NCBI RefSeq assembly: GCF_011174705.1 | Contig: NZ_JAANIJ010000001.1 | Location: 3,100,001-3,164,000, forward strand | Reading direction: 5' to 3' | Origin: Tessaracoccus coleopterorum | GTDB taxonomy: Bacteria > Actinomycetota > Actinomycetes > Propionibacteriales > Propionibacteriaceae | Length of the DNA: 64,000 nucleotides | In this document: piece after piece, positions 51,733-63,369 of the stretch | Layout of the letters: the number at the start of each line of letters is the position of its first letter | How positions within the stretch are numbered: position 1 is the first letter of the stretch | Program-made: the position numbers and the translations under genes | Notes under the pieces: model-generated | The model's database searches: none | What the model saw: the letters and a program-made list of their open reading frames with translations, nothing else | What the model was told of the DNA's origin: nothing

Positions 51733-51748
51733 AAGGTAACTCTGTACC

Positions 51749-52357
51749 ATGTCCGAACGCAAGACCCAACCGAAGAGTCGTCCCGCGACGCCGCAGGAGA
51801 TCAAGGCCTTCACCCATCCGCTGCGCATGGAGATGTACCGCATCCTGACCGACCGTGGCCAGGCCACCGCCAGCATGCTGGCCAAGGAGACGGGGAGAGC
51901 ACCGGCCAGACGAGCTACCACCTGCGGCAACTCGAGAAGTACGGCTTCATCGAGGAGGTCGAGGGGAGGGCACCGCGCGGGAGCGCTGGTGGAAGGCGAT
52001 CGGGTTCTCGTTCGACGACAGCGTCGGTGCCCCGAGCCGCTCGTCGCGCACACCGTCAACCGGTGGATGGTGGAGAAGGAGTTCGACACCATCAAGGCCG
52101 CCCTCGTCGAGTTGGAGGCCCCGGGTCGACCTGGCACGAGGCGAGCGTGCTCAGCAGCTCCAGCCCCTGGCTCACCCGGGAGGAGCTGGAGGCCATGACA
52201 GGCGAACTGCTGGGCGTCGTCGCCCGACACGCCGACGCGGCCCAGAGCCGACGCGAGGCGGGCGGCCCGGCCCCGCCCACCGTGCCGTGCGCGAGGGGAA
52301 CGCCGGACCCGGGTCTTCATCAGCGCGGTGCCGCTACCACCGGCACCCGGCAGCTAG
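51749..52357 (+). CDS. ArsR-type winged-helix transcriptional regulator
   Basis: The N-terminal winged helix (EIKAFTHPLRMEMYRILTDR, STGQTSYHLRQLEKYGFIEE) is of the ArsR/HTH_20 type. The C-terminal part (EPLVAHTVNRWMVEKEFDTI, SPWLTREELEAMTGELLGVV) is helical and could bind a ligand. No metal-binding cysteines of classical ArsR are seen. It is divergent from the MFS exporter gene and is therefore its likely repressor. Single-base losses occur near 51895, 51965, 52033, 52128 and 52290. The stop at 52357 and a length of about 205 residues follow from repair. Confidence 0.8.
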
Positions 52358-52379
52358 GCGCACCGCTACCCTTGCCGAC

Positions 52380-52685
52380 ATGAAACACAAGTGGCTCGCC
52401 TTCGGGCTGACGACGCTCGCCGCCCTCGGCGCGGTCGCCGTGGCCTTCACGGGGCAGGGCGGGCAGAGGGCGGCCGCCATCGCGGTGGGCATCCTGATCG
52501 CGGCGACGCTCCCGTTCGTCCGACGCCCCTGGTGGGCCTGGGCCGTCATCGGCTCCGCCGCCGTCACGGCCGTCACCGCCATCGTGCTGCGCGGCGGCGT
52601 CGGCCTGTACCTGCTCCCGACCGCATTCCTGGCCGCGGTGGCGGGCGCGTTCGACCTCGCGGCACCCCGGAAGGAGGTCGTGTGA
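52380..52685 (+). CDS. Small membrane protein
   Basis: I do not recognise this 101-residue protein. It has four hydrophobic stretches (LAFGLTTLAALGAVAVAF, AAAIAVGILIAATLPF, WWAWAVIGSAAVTAVTAIVL, LYLLPTAFLAAVAGAFDLA) separated by short basic loops, so it is a polytopic membrane protein. The frame is intact. Its stop overlaps the plsC start region (GTGATG), which suggests co-expression with the acyltransferase and a membrane-lipid context. Confidence 0.65.
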   Translation: MKHKWLAFGLTTLAALGAVAVAFTGQGGQRAAAIAVGILIAATLPFVRRPWWAWAVIGSAAVTAVTAIVLRGGVGLYLLPTAFLAAVAGAFDLAAPRKEVV

Positions 52686-53455
52686 TGGCCTGGAGGCGCC
52701 CCCACTTCGACGAGACCAACAGCGAGTCCGTCTCCTGGGTCTACCGCACGATCGGCCACCTGGCCCGCAACATCGTGCCCCTGCTCGGGCGCACCCACTG
52801 GTCGGGCGGTGAGAACATCCCGCAGAGCGGCCCCGCGATCGTGGTGTCCAACCACATCGGCAACTTCGACCCCATCGTGCTGGGGCAGTACCTGATCTGG
52901 CACGGCCGCTGGCCCCGCTTCCTCGGCAAGTCCGACATCTGGAAGATCCCGGGCCTCGGGTGGGTGGCGAGGAAGTGCGGACAGATCCCCGTCTACCGCA
53001 ACACCGTCCGTGCGGGCGAGTCGCTCATCCATGCCGAGGAGGCGCTCGCCGAGGGAAGCTCGTCGCCATCTACCCGGAGGGCACCATCACGGCCGATCCC
53101 GACGGTTGGCCCATGACGGGCAGGCGTGGTGCCGCCCGGCTCGCCCTGAAGACCGGCGCGCAGGTTGTCCCCGTCGTCCAGCGGGGCGCCGAGCTGGTGT
53201 TGGGCGGCAAGAAGATCGACCTGCGGCTGCTGTTCGGCCGTCGCCGCGACTTCCACGTGGTCGCGGGCCCTCCCATCGACCTCGACGCCTACCGGGGCGG
53301 GAGCTCACCCCAGCTCTCCTCGACGAGGTGACCACACTCCTGATCGACACGCTGACCTCCATGCGCGCCGAGCTGACCGGCCTCACGCCCCCGGCGGGCG
53401 CTACGACATGCGGCAGGGCCGCAGGGTGGAGATCGCGGGCGGAACCGGCGAGTAA
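52685..53455 (+). CDS. 1-acyl-sn-glycerol-3-phosphate acyltransferase (PlsC family)
   Basis: PlsC-family enzymes acylate lysophosphatidic acid in membrane phospholipid synthesis. The catalytic HX4D motif is in VVSNHIGNFDPIVLGQYL, the substrate site in FLGKSDIWKIPGLGWV, and VAIYPEGTITADPDGWPMTG is the third family block. Three single-base losses occur, near 53057, 53302 and 53399. About 257 residues. The C-terminal RYDMRQGRRVE is a basic tail. In many actinobacteria plsC, gpsA and ddl are adjacent; here gpsA is absent and ddl follows directly. Confidence 0.88.
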
Positions 53456-53493
53456 AGTTGCGCCCGACATCCACCCTCAGGAGGTTCGAAACA

Positions 53494-54603
<1,110 letters not shown>

Positions 54604-54604
54604 C

Positions 54605-55523
54605 GTGTCGGGCGAGTTCGAACTCATCGAACGGATCACCAGCGGACTCACCGTCCTCGACGACGTGATCCTTCCGGTCGGTGACGATGCGGCCGTGCTG
54701 CGCTTCTCCGGCGACACCGTCGTGACCACCGACCTTCTCATCGAGAACGTGCACTTCAAGCGGCAGTGGTCGCCGGCAAGGGCGGTCGGGCGCAAGGCCG
54801 TGGCGGTCAACGTCTCCGACGTCGAGGCCATGGGGCGCGGCCGAGCGCGGTCGTCGTAGCTCTGGCCTTCCGAAGGACCTCGACCAGGACTGGGTCGCAG
54901 AGTTCGAGGAGGGTGTGAAGGAGGAGTGCGCCGCCGCGCGCGTCAGCCTCGTCGGCGGCGACCTCAGCAGCGCTGCGGCCATCTGCATCTGCGTCACCGC
55001 GATCGGTGATCTCGAGGGCAGGCACCCGGTCACCCGCGCCGGGGCCCGCGCCGGCGAGGTGGTCGCGGTCAAGGGCCGGCTCGGCTGGTCCGCCGCGGGC
55101 CTGACGGTGCTGCAGCGCGGCTTCGGGTCGCCCAAGGACCTCGTCGCCGAACACCTCACCCCAGCGTCCCTACGGTCAGGGGATCGTGGCCGCCGACGCG
55201 GGCGCCACCTCGATGATGGACGTCTCCGACGGTCTGCTGGCCGACCTCGGCCACATCGTCGAACGTTCCGGTGTCGGAATCGATGTCGACACCTCGCGGC
55301 TCGAGGTACCCGACGGTGTGCAGCGGGTCTCCGCGGCCACCGGCAAGGATCCCTCGGGTTCGTGCTCGGTGGAGGCGAGGACCACGCGCTGGTGGCGACC
55401 TTCCGGCACGACGCGATCGTGCCGCCCGGCTGGACGGTGATCGGCACCGTCAACGACTCGCGTGCGGTGACGGTCGACGGTCGGCCGTGGGAGGGCACCG
55501 CAGGGTGGGACCACTTCGCCTGA
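54605..55523 (+). CDS. thiL: Thiamine-monophosphate kinase
   Basis: ThiL phosphorylates thiamine monophosphate to the active cofactor thiamine diphosphate, which IlvB in this same window needs. The N-terminal ILPVGDDAAVLRFSGDTVVT, the AVNVSDVEAMGARP segment, LVGGDLSSAAAICICVTAIG and the later SMMDVSDGLLADLGHIVERS are conserved. The GTG start directly follows the ddl stop. Three single-base losses occur, near 54835, 55165 and 55363. About 307 residues is normal. ddl-thiL adjacency is usual in actinobacteria. Confidence 0.92.
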
Positions 55524-55603
55524 GCGGCCCGCTGCCGGTTTTCGGAGCATCCGACGGCGTGGGGGATAGGTGGACGGTGTGCCTGTGGGTTAGCGTTGCG
55601 CCC

Positions 55604-58142
55604 ATGGCGTCCCGCGGAACTTCCTCCTCAGCGCGGAACACCGGCACTTCGACGCGCTCAAAGAGCACGTCCAGCGCTGCACGTTCCAGCACCAAGAAAC
55701 CGGCCACGAAGTCGTCGACCACCAGGTCGTCGACGGCCACGAAGCGCCCGGCCGCGCAGTCGCGTGCCAAGGCGCCCGCCAAGCCGGCCCCGAAGCAGGG
55801 CCCCGGCATCGGCGTCACCATCCTCAAGGGGATCGGTGCCGCGGTGATGGGGATTGCGCACGGCGTCGGCTGGGTGGCACGCAGCTTCGGCGGTGCCGAG
55901 CGGGACATCGACCCCGAACACCGGCGCGACGGGTGGGGCTCCTGCTGCTCACCCTCGGCGCCGTGGTCGCGGCCCGGTTCTGGTTCGCGCTCCCGGTGCC
56001 GTGGGTGAGTGGATCGGCATGGCGGTGGCCACCGTCTTCGGATCCCTGTCGGTCGTGGTGCCCGCAGTGCTGCTCTACGGAGCGTGGCGGGTGCTCCGGC
56101 ATCCCCGCGAGGTGGACGCGGCACCGCGCACGGGGCTCGGCTGGACCCTCATCACGCTCGGCGTGCTCGGCCTCGTGCACATCGCACGCGGGCTGCCTGA
56201 GCCCACCGACATGGACGCCGTCCGGGCCGCGGGCGGCGTGCTCGGATTCGTGAGTTCCAGCATCCTGACCGACCTGCTCACCACCTGGGTGAGCGTGCCG
56301 CTGCTGGTCATCGTCACGCTGTCGGGTGTGCTGGTCGTCATCGGCCGGCCGCTGGGAGAGATCGCCGCCGGCATCGGTGCCGCCTTCGGCTCCCTGGTGG
56401 AGAAGGACGAGCCCGCGGAGCGGCTGCAGCTCGGAGTTGACGTCCCCTACGACACCCCGCTCATCGAGGACGAGCCGATCGACTACTACGCCGACGACGA
56501 GGACTCCTACGCAGGCGCGGACGACCAGATGCTCCAGCCGCCGCTCGCCGCCGCGCCCCCGCCGATCCCGAGCCTCCCGCCGGAAGGCCGGCCTCCCGAA
56601 GGACGCCCCGCGCGACCTCGAGCCCCCGCAGCACACCCCGGCCCCACCGCGCGCCGAGCAGTTGCAGCTCAGCGGCGATGTGGCCTACCTCCTGCCCGAG
56701 GACCGGCTCCTGATGGCAGGCACCAAGCCGAAGGCCCGCACGGAGGCCTCCGACAAGGTGGTCCGGCAGCTCGCCGCTGTGCTGACCGAGTTCGAGATCG
56801 ACGCGCGCGTCACCGGCTACACGCGCGGCCCGACGGTCACGCGCTACGAGGTCGAGCTCGGTTCGGCGATCAAGGTCAGCAAGGTCACCGGCCTCGCCGA
56901 CAACATCGCCTACGCGGTCGGCTCCAACGAGATCCGCATCCTGACGCCGATTCCCGGCAAGTCCGCCATCGGCATCGAGATCCCCAACGTCGACAAGGAG
57001 GTCGTCAGCCTCGGCGACGTGCTCCGCTCGAACAAGGCCAAGAACGACCACCACCCCATGACGGTCGGCCTCGGCAAGGACGTCGAGGGAGGCTACGTGC
57101 TGGCCAACATGGCCAAGATGCCGCACCTCCTCGTCGCGGGCGCCACCGGTTCAGGTAAGTCCAGCTTCATCAACTCGCTCATCACGTCGATCATGATGCG
57201 TTCCACTCCCGACGAGGTGCGGCTGCTGCTCGTCGATCCGAAGCGCGTCGAGCTCAACCAGTACGAGGGCATCCCGCACCTCGTCACGCCCATCATCACC
57301 AGCCCGAAGAAGGCCGCCGAGGCGCTCGCCTGGGTCGTCCGCGAGATGGACATGCGCTACGACGACCTCGCGGCCTTCGGGTTCCGCCATGTCGACGACT
57401 TCAACAAGGCGGTGCGCGCCGGGCAGGTGAAGGTGCCCGAGGGTCGGAGCGGGTGCTCACCGCCTACCCGTACCTCCTCGTCGTGGTCGACGAGCTCGCC
57501 GACCTCATGATGGTCGCGCCCCGCGACGTCGAGGAGTCGGTGGTGCGGATCACGCAGCTGGCGCGTGCCGCGGGCATCCACCTGGTGCTGGCCACCCAGC
57601 GTCCCTCCACCGACGTCGTCACGGGCCTGATCAAGGCCAATGTGCCCTCGCGACTGGCGTTCGCCACCTCGTCGATGACCGACTCACGGGTCATCCTCGA
57701 CCAGCCGGGAGCTGAGAAGCTCGTCGGCAAGGGCGACGGACTGTTTCTGCCGATGGGTGCGGGCAAGCCGATCCGCGTGCAGGGCGCGTGGGTCAACGAG
57801 TCGGAGATCCGCGGCGTCGTGGAGTACGTCAGCGAGCAGCTGAAGCCCAACTACCGCGAGGACGTCGCCGTCGCGGGCGGTGGTGAGAAGAAGGTGGTCG
57901 ACGACATCGGCGACGACCTCGAGTTGGTGCTCGACGCCTGCCGCCTCATCGTCGAGCTGCAGCTCGGCTCCACCTCGATGCTCCAGCGCAAGCTGCGCGT
58001 CGGCTTCGCGAAGGCCGGCCGCCTGATGGACATCCTGGAGAGCAGGGGAGTGGTGGGACCGTCCGAGGGCTCCAAGGCGCGTGAGGTGCTGGTCAAGCCC
58101 GACGACCTCGACGAGGTGCTCGCCAACCTCGCCAACGGCTGA
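55604..58142 (+). CDS. ftsK: DNA translocase FtsK
   Basis: FtsK pumps chromosomal DNA at the division septum and promotes dimer resolution. A Ser/Thr/Lys-rich N-terminal tail of about 65 residues precedes four membrane segments (for example [20 protein letters not shown]). A variable acidic and proline-rich linker leads to the motor, with Walker [38 protein letters not shown] and Walker [15 protein letters not shown]. The C-terminal gamma winged helix ([20 protein letters not shown]) reads orienting DNA sites. Four or so single-base losses occur (near 55932, 56003, 56590 and 57447). About 847 residues after repair. Confidence 0.95.
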
Positions 58143-58148
58143 GGGATA

Positions 58149-59569
58149 ATGGTCCAGATGACCAGCCAGCTCCGCTCCGTACACATCGCCTCCCTGGGAT
58201 GCGCCCGCAACGACGTCGACTCCGAGGAGCTCGCCGCCCGACTCGAGATGGGTGGCTTCGTCCTCGTCGACACCGCCGAGGAGGCCGAGACGGTGGTGGT
58301 CAACACCTGCGGTTTCGTGGAGCAGGCGAAGAAGGACTCGATCGACACCCTGCTCGCGGCGTCCGATCTCAAGGACGACGGCACCGTCCGGTCGGTGGTG
58401 GCCGTCGGGTGCATGGCCGAGCGCTACGGCGTCGAACTCGCCACCGCGCTGCCCGAGGCGGATGCCGTCCTCGGGTTCGATGCCTACACCGACATCGCAG
58501 AGAGGCTCCGCTCCATCCTCGACGGTGAGGAGCAGATCTCGCACGTGCCCCGGGACCGACGCAAGCTGCTTCCGCTCACCCCGTCGGCCCGCCCGCAGCC
58601 GCGGTCGGCGTCGCGACGCCCGGCCATGCCGCCCTACCCGAAGGGTTGGCCCCGCTGAGCGGCCCACCGATGCTGCGCCGCAGGCTCGGCCGTGGCCCCG
58701 CCGCGTCGCTCAAGATCGCCTCGGGCTGCGACCGGCGCTGCGCCTTCTGCGCGATCCCGGCCTTCCGGGGCAGCTACCTGTCGCGCCCCATCGACGAGCT
58801 CGAGGCCGAGGCCCGCTGGCTCGTCGAGGACGGCGTGCGCGAGCTGTTCCTCGTCTCCGAGAACACCTCCTCCTACGGCAAGGACCTCGGCTCCGAGCAC
58901 CGCCTCGAGCGGCTGCTCGGGCGGCTGTCCGGCATCGACGGCCTCGAGTGGATCCGCGTCAGCTACCTGCAGCCCGCCGAGATCCGGCCCGGCCTGATCG
59001 ACGCGATGCTCGGCGTGGACAAGGTGGTGCCCTACTTCGACCTCAGCTTCCAGCACGCGTCACGCTCCGTCCTGCGCGGCATGCGCCGCTTCGGCGACCC
59101 GGACAGCTTCCTGTCCCTCATCGGGCAGATCCGGTCGCGCGCCCCGCAGGCCGGCATCCGCAGCAACGTGATCGCCGGCTTCCCGGGCGAGACCGAGGCC
59201 GACGTCGAGATCCTGCGTCAGTTCATCGTGGCGGCGAACCTCGACGTGCTCGGCGTGTTCGGCTACTCCGACGAGGAGGGAACCGAGGGTATCGACCTGC
59301 CGGGACACCTGCCCGAGGAGGAGATCGAGGACCGCAGGGCCATGCTCGCCGACCTCGCCCTCGAGGTGTGCGAGGCGCGTGCAGCCGACCGCATCGGTGA
59401 CGACGTCCTCGTGCTGGTGGAGGAGGAGGACGGCACCGGACGGGCCGAACACCAGGCGCCCGAGACCGATGGCATCGTCACTCTCGCATCCCCGGCGGCG
59501 GTAGGCTCGATAATCGCAGCCCGGGTGACCGACTCGGAGGGCATCGACCTGATCGCGGAGGCGAAATGA
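58149..59569 (+). CDS. rimO: Ribosomal protein S12 methylthiotransferase RimO
   Basis: RimO is a radical SAM enzyme that methylthiolates an aspartate of ribosomal protein S12. The N-terminal UPF0004 cluster cysteines lie in IASLGCARNDVDSEE, VVNTCGFVEQAKKDS and AVGCMAERYG. The radical SAM motif is SGCDRRCAFCAIPAFRGSY (CxxxCxxC), and a C-terminal TRAM domain follows. ARND in place of KNXVD of MiaB and the FRGSYLSRP segment favour RimO. One base is missing near 58650 (CCCC), joining the two halves. About 474 residues. The stop overlaps the pgsA start as ATGA. Confidence 0.92.
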
Positions 59570-60152
59570 GCGAGGACAAGCCGAGCAACTGGAACGTTCC
59601 CAACATCCTGACGGTGATCCGGATCATCCTGGTGCCCGTCTACGTGGCGCTGATGTTCCTCGGACCCGACCAGTTCACCTGGCGGCTCGCGGCGACCATC
59701 GTGTTCACGGTGGCGATGCTGACCGACCTGGCCGACGGGTACATCGCCCGCAGGTACAACCTGATCACCGACTTCGGGAAGCTGTGGGACCCGATCGCCG
59801 ACAAGGCACTCACGGGGCGGCCTTCATCTCGCTCAGCATCCTCGGCGAGCTGCCCTGGGTGTTCACCATCATCATCCTGGTGCGGGAGTGGGGGATCACC
59901 TGGGTGCGTGAGCGCCTGAAGAGGTACGGAACGGTGATGGCCGCCAACAAGGGAGGCAAGGCAAAGACGCTGACGCAGACCTTCGCGCTCATCCTGTTCA
60001 ACCTGAACCTCGCCTTCCTGCCCGGGCCGCTGCAGGTGCTCGCGTGGATCCTCATGTGGGCCGCGCTCATCCTGACCGTGCTCACGGGCGCCGACTACCT
60101 GCGCCACGCCTGGCGGATCCGGCGTGACGCCCTGAAGAACGCCCAAGCCTAG
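59566..60152 (+). CDS. pgsA: CDP-diacylglycerol--glycerol-3-phosphate 3-phosphatidyltransferase
   Basis: PgsA makes phosphatidylglycerol phosphate from CDP-diacylglycerol. The CDP-alcohol phosphotransferase motif DG-x2-AR-x8-G-x3-D-x3-D is clear in DLADGYIARRYNLITDFG followed by KLWDPIADK. About five membrane helices are seen. One base is missing near 59815 (GGGG for GGGGG), which restores KALTGAAFISLSILGELP. About 196 residues. It is coupled to rimO, and the order rimO-pgsA-cinA is usual in actinobacteria. Confidence 0.93.
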
Positions 60153-60161
60153 GAGCAGGAC

Positions 60162-60640
60162 ATGTCACTGGCCCAAGACGTCATCGCCAAGATGACCGAG
60201 CGGTCCATCACGCTCTCGACCTGCGAGTCGATCACCGGCGGCGGGATCGGTGCGGCCCTGACCTCCGTGCCGGGGGCCTCCGCCGTCTTCCGCGGAGCGC
60301 TGGTCACCTACGCGAGGGAGCTCAAGACCTCGCTCGCCGGGGTCGACGAGGCACTGATCGAGCGTGAGGGCGTCATCAACGAACTCACCGCGCTGCAGAT
60401 GGCGCTCGGGGCGCAGGCCGCATGCGAGTCGGACTGGGCGGTGGCGACCACGGGAGTGGCCGGGCCGACGGAGGCCGACGGCGCGAAGGTGGGCACCGTG
60501 TGGTTCGCTGTCGTGGGGCCCGGGTGGGCATGTCCGACCCGCCTTCCTATACGGAGCTGAAGCAGTTCCAGGGCGACCGCGAACAGATCCGCGGCGCCGC
60601 AGTCGAGCACGCGTTCGAGATGCTGCTGCGGGTCTTGTGA
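60162..60640 (+). CDS. CinA-family protein (nicotinamide-nucleotide amidohydrolase-like)
   Basis: This is the stand-alone C-terminal CinA domain, related to PncC, which deamidates nicotinamide mononucleotide. The start TLSTCESITGGGIGAALTSV, the GALVTYARELKTSLAGVDEA segment and WAVATTGVAGPTEADGAKVG are family blocks. One or two bases are missing near 60524, which joins VWFAVVGP to the tail YTELKQFQGDREQIRGAAVE. About 159 residues is the PncC-like length. GGAGCAGG precedes the ATG. It follows pgsA by 9 bases, in the usual actinobacterial order before clgR. Confidence 0.85.
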
Positions 60641-60732
60641 AAGCTCTGCTCACGGGGAACAAATGACAACCCGGTCGGGTTAAACCATCTGACGGCGTGC
60701 AACCGGCAACGCCAGAACGATAGGTGAGAGCC

Positions 60733-61008
60733 GTGAAGACGATTCTGATTCGTAAGGTGATGGGTGAGACTCTCCGGGAACTCCGGATGGCCTCCGGCAT
60801 GACCCTGCGCGAGGTCTCCATGGCGTCCATGGTGTCGCTCGGCTATCTCTCCGAGATCGAGCGCGGCCACAAGGAGGCCTCCAGCGAGGTCCTGTCCTCG
60901 ATCGCGTCCGCCCTGAACGTGAGCCTCTCGGAGCTGATGATCAGCGTCAGCGGGAAGCTAGCTGCCCTCGAGGCCGAACGGTTGCCGCGGGTGGCGGCGG
61001 CCGCGTAG
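60733..61008 (+). CDS. clgR: ClgR-like Cro/C1 helix-turn-helix regulator
   Basis: ClgR-type activators control clp protease and related stress genes in actinobacteria. The single helix-turn-helix (GMTLREVSMASMVSLGYLSE, then IERGHKEASSEVL) and the leader ILIRKVMGETLRELR match that group. The frame is intact at about 91 residues. The GTG at 60733 is preferred because GGTGAG lies just upstream; GTG at 60724 is possible. Its place after cinA is the conserved position. The last 51 bases overlap the 3' end of a DeoR-family gene on the other strand. Confidence 0.85.
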   Translation: MKTILIRKVMGETLRELRMASGMTLREVSMASMVSLGYLSEIERGHKEASSEVLSSIASALNVSLSELMISVSGKLAALEAERLPRVAAAA

Positions 61009-61814
61009 CGAGATGTCTCCATGGCGTACCTCGTCGACGACGTGCACCTCGATGCCCGCGTCGCGGAGCGCCTGGAGTTCGGCCTCAGGAGCGCCCGAGT
61101 CGGTGACGAGGACGTGGAAGTCGGAGACGTCTGCCATCTTGGCCAACGTGCGGTGTCCGATCTTGGTCGAGTCGACCGCGACGATCACCCGCTGGGCGCG
61201 TTCGATCATCGCGTAGTTGGTCCTGGCCTCCGTCTCATCGTGCGTCGTCAGGCCCCGGTGGCGCTGACGCCGTCCGCACCGACGACCGCGGTGCCCACGT
61301 TGACGAGCTTCATGGTCGACTCGGCCAGCGATCCCACCACCTCGAGCGAACTGGGGCGCAGCACACCGCCGGCGATGAGGACGCGGGCCTGCCCTGCTCG
61401 GCGGCCTCCATCCCGATGCTCAGTGAGTTGGTGATGATCGTGAGGTCGCGGCGGCCGTGCAGCGCACGCAGCACCTCGGCGGTGGTGGTGCCGCCGGTGA
61501 GCCCTATCGCGTGGCGGCCCTGCGGGATCAGCGAGGCGACCATCCGCGCGATCCTGCGCTTGGCCTCCTGATGGCGGCCGTCGCGCAGCCGCACGGGGAG
61601 CTCCCGGTTGCCCTGCACGGGTCGGGCGCCCCGTGGGTGCGTTCCAGCAGCCCTGGGCCGCGAGCAGCGCGACATCGCGGCGGATCGTGGCGGCGGAGGC
61701 ATCGAGCGTCTCCGCCAGATGGGAGAGCGACACCTGGCCCTGTTCGGCGAGGATCGCGAGCAGCGCAACCATCCGGTCGGATCGCTTGTGGCTCGGTGTT
61801 CCGGGAGCGTTCAC
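60958..61814 (-). CDS. DeoR-family transcriptional regulator
   Basis: This second DeoR regulator has an N-terminal helix-turn-helix (VSLSHLAETLDASAATIRRD) and a sugar-phosphate domain (AIGLTGGTTTAEVLRALHG, LTIITNSLSIGMEAAEQGRP, VIVAVDSTKIGHRTLAKMAD). AAGGAG lies 9 bases before the GTG at 61814. Single-base losses occur near 61255, 61396, 61525 and 61640. About 286 residues. Its end overlaps clgR on the opposite strand by 51 bases, which is unusual; the last dozen residues may be frame error. No metabolic gene adjoins it, so its target is open. Confidence 0.82.
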
Positions 61815-61850
61815 GAGTCTTGAGCTCCTTTGCGTTGCTGGTTCGTAGGA

Positions 61851-61932
61851 GTGAGCGCGCGGCTCACCCTTCGAACAGAAATCCTAAACGATGTGAGCGG
61901 AGATGATCGCGTGTCGCTCATTTTGGTGAGCG
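61851..61932. promoter_or_regulatory. GTGAGCG repeat cluster upstream of the DeoR gene
   Basis: GTGAGC (61851-61856) and GCTCAC (61862-61867) form an inverted repeat with five bases between. Further GTGAGCG copies lie at 61893 and 61926, and CGCTCA at 61915. Five half-sites in 82 bases between the divergent DeoR and DUF3046 genes suggest an operator array for the DeoR protein. Confidence 0.55.
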
Positions 61933-61967
61933 ACTGTGCGGGCTCCCAGTCGGGTACGGTGTGAGGC

Positions 61968-62155
61968 GTGCGTGAGGTGGAGTTGTGGCAGCGGATCAAC
62001 CAGGTGTTGCCCGGGGGTATGCGGCGTCCTGGGCCGACCAGGTCGTCATGGAGGAGCTCGGCAGCCGCACCGTGCGCGAGGCGCTCGCCGCCGGGATCCC
62101 GTGCAAGCGCATCTGGCGCGCCGTCTGGGCCCAACTGGAGCTCCCGCGAACCTGA
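61968..62155 (+). CDS. DUF3046 protein
   Basis: DUF3046 proteins are small and actinobacterial, encoded just before recA, with unknown function. The pattern VELWQRINQVLPGGYAASWA, then LGSRTVREALAAGIPCKRIW and RAVWAQLELP fits the family. One base is missing in the G run near 62015. About 62 residues. The GTG start is chosen because it gives the family-like start and no ATG is available. The link to recA is positional only. Confidence 0.82.
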
Positions 62156-62184
62156 GGTGAGCCGTCGGCGTGTCGTTTCCCCAT

Positions 62185-62200
62185 TCGAACGGGTGTTCCC
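62185..62200 (+). promoter_or_regulatory. LexA (SOS) box upstream of recA
   Basis: TCGAAC, four bases, then GTTCCC matches the actinobacterial SOS consensus TCGAAC-N4-GTTCGA in ten of twelve fixed positions. It lies 125 bases before the recA start. A half-site TCGAAC recurs at 62274. Damage induction of recA through LexA is therefore expected. Confidence 0.8.
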
Positions 62201-62325
62201 TAGGATGGGTGACAGTTCTGCACAGGGCGGAGCCGCGATGGGGAATTGTCGTAGCGCCTTCCTACAGTGATGATCGAACACACCAACTGGTCCACGACGG
62301 GCCAGTGCGAGGAAGGAAATGACCG

Positions 62326-63369
62326 ATGGCCGTTGCGGATCGGAACAAGGCGCTGGAAGCGGCGCTCGCGCAGATCGAGAAGGCCCACGGGAAGGGCTCG
62401 ATCATGCGCCTGGGCGAGGACTCCCGTCAGCCCATGGATGTCATCCCGACCGGGTCGGTCGCGCTCGACGTGGCGCTCGGTGTCGGCGGCCTGCCGCGCG
62501 GTCGCGTCGTCGAGATCTACGGACCTGAGTCCAGCGGTAAGACCACGGTCGCGCTCCACGCGGTGGCCAACGCCCAGCGCGGCGGCGGCATCTGTGCCTT
62601 CATCGACGCCGAGCATGCGCTCGATCCCGACTACGCGCAGAGGCTCGGCGTCAACACCGATGAACTGCTCGTCTCCCAGCCCGACAATGGTGAGCAGGCC
62701 CTCGAGATCGCCGACACGCTGGTGCGCTCCGGTGCCCTGTCTCTTGTCGTCATCGACTCCGTCGCCGCGCTCACCCCGCGCGCCGAGATCGAGGGCGAGA
62801 TGGGTGACTCCCATGTCGGCCTCCAGGCCCGCCTCATGAGCCAGGCGCTGCGCAAGATGACAGGTGCCCTCAAGACGACGAACACCACCGCGATCTTCAT
62901 CAACCAGCTCCGCGAGAAGATCGGCGTCATGTTCGGCAGCCCCGAGACCACCACCGGTGGCCGCGCGCTGAAGTTCTACTCGTCCGTGCGCCTTGACGTG
63001 CGCCGCATCGAGACGCTCAAGGACGGCACCGACATGGTCGGCAACCGTACCCGCGTCAAGGTCGTCAAGAACAAGGTGGCCCCGCCGTTCAAGCAGGCCG
63101 AGTTCGACATCATCTACGGCGAGGGCATCTCCCGCGAAGGCTCCCTCATCGACATGGGCGTGGACGCGGGCATCATCCGCAAGGCCGGCGCGTGGTTCAC
63201 CTACGAGTCCGACCAGCTCGGCCAGGGCAAGGAGAACGCCCGCAACTTCCTGAAGAACAACCCCGACGTCGCCAACGAGATCGAGCGGCGGATCCGTCTG
63301 CACCTCGGCGTCGACAAGGCAGAGGTGCCGGAGGGTGTCAACCCTGAGACGGGCGAAGTTGACTTCTGA
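62326..63369 (+). CDS. recA: Recombinase RecA
   Basis: RecA forms filaments on single-stranded DNA, pairs homologous strands and triggers LexA cleavage. The frame is fully intact at 347 residues. Walker A is GPESSGKTT, Walker [13 protein letters not shown], loop L1 [20 protein letters not shown] and L2 [29 protein letters not shown] precedes the ATG. Several CCCC runs in the gene are intact. The recX start overlaps its end. Because it is unbroken, it is the best single gene here for placing the organism. Confidence 0.98.
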   Translation: MAVADRNKALEAALAQIEKAHGKGSIMRLGEDSRQPMDVIPTGSVALDVALGVGGLPRGRVVEIYGPESSGKTTVALHAVANAQRGGGICAFIDAEHALDPDYAQRLGVNTDELLVSQPDNGEQALEIADTLVRSGALSLVVIDSVAALTPRAEIEGEMGDSHVGLQARLMSQALRKMTGALKTTNTTAIFINQLREKIGVMFGSPETTTGGRALKFYSSVRLDVRRIETLKDGTDMVGNRTRVKVVKNKVAPPFKQAEFDIIYGEGISREGSLIDMGVDAGIIRKAGAWFTYESDQLGQGKENARNFLKNNPDVANEIERRIRLHLGVDKAEVPEGVNPETGEVDF

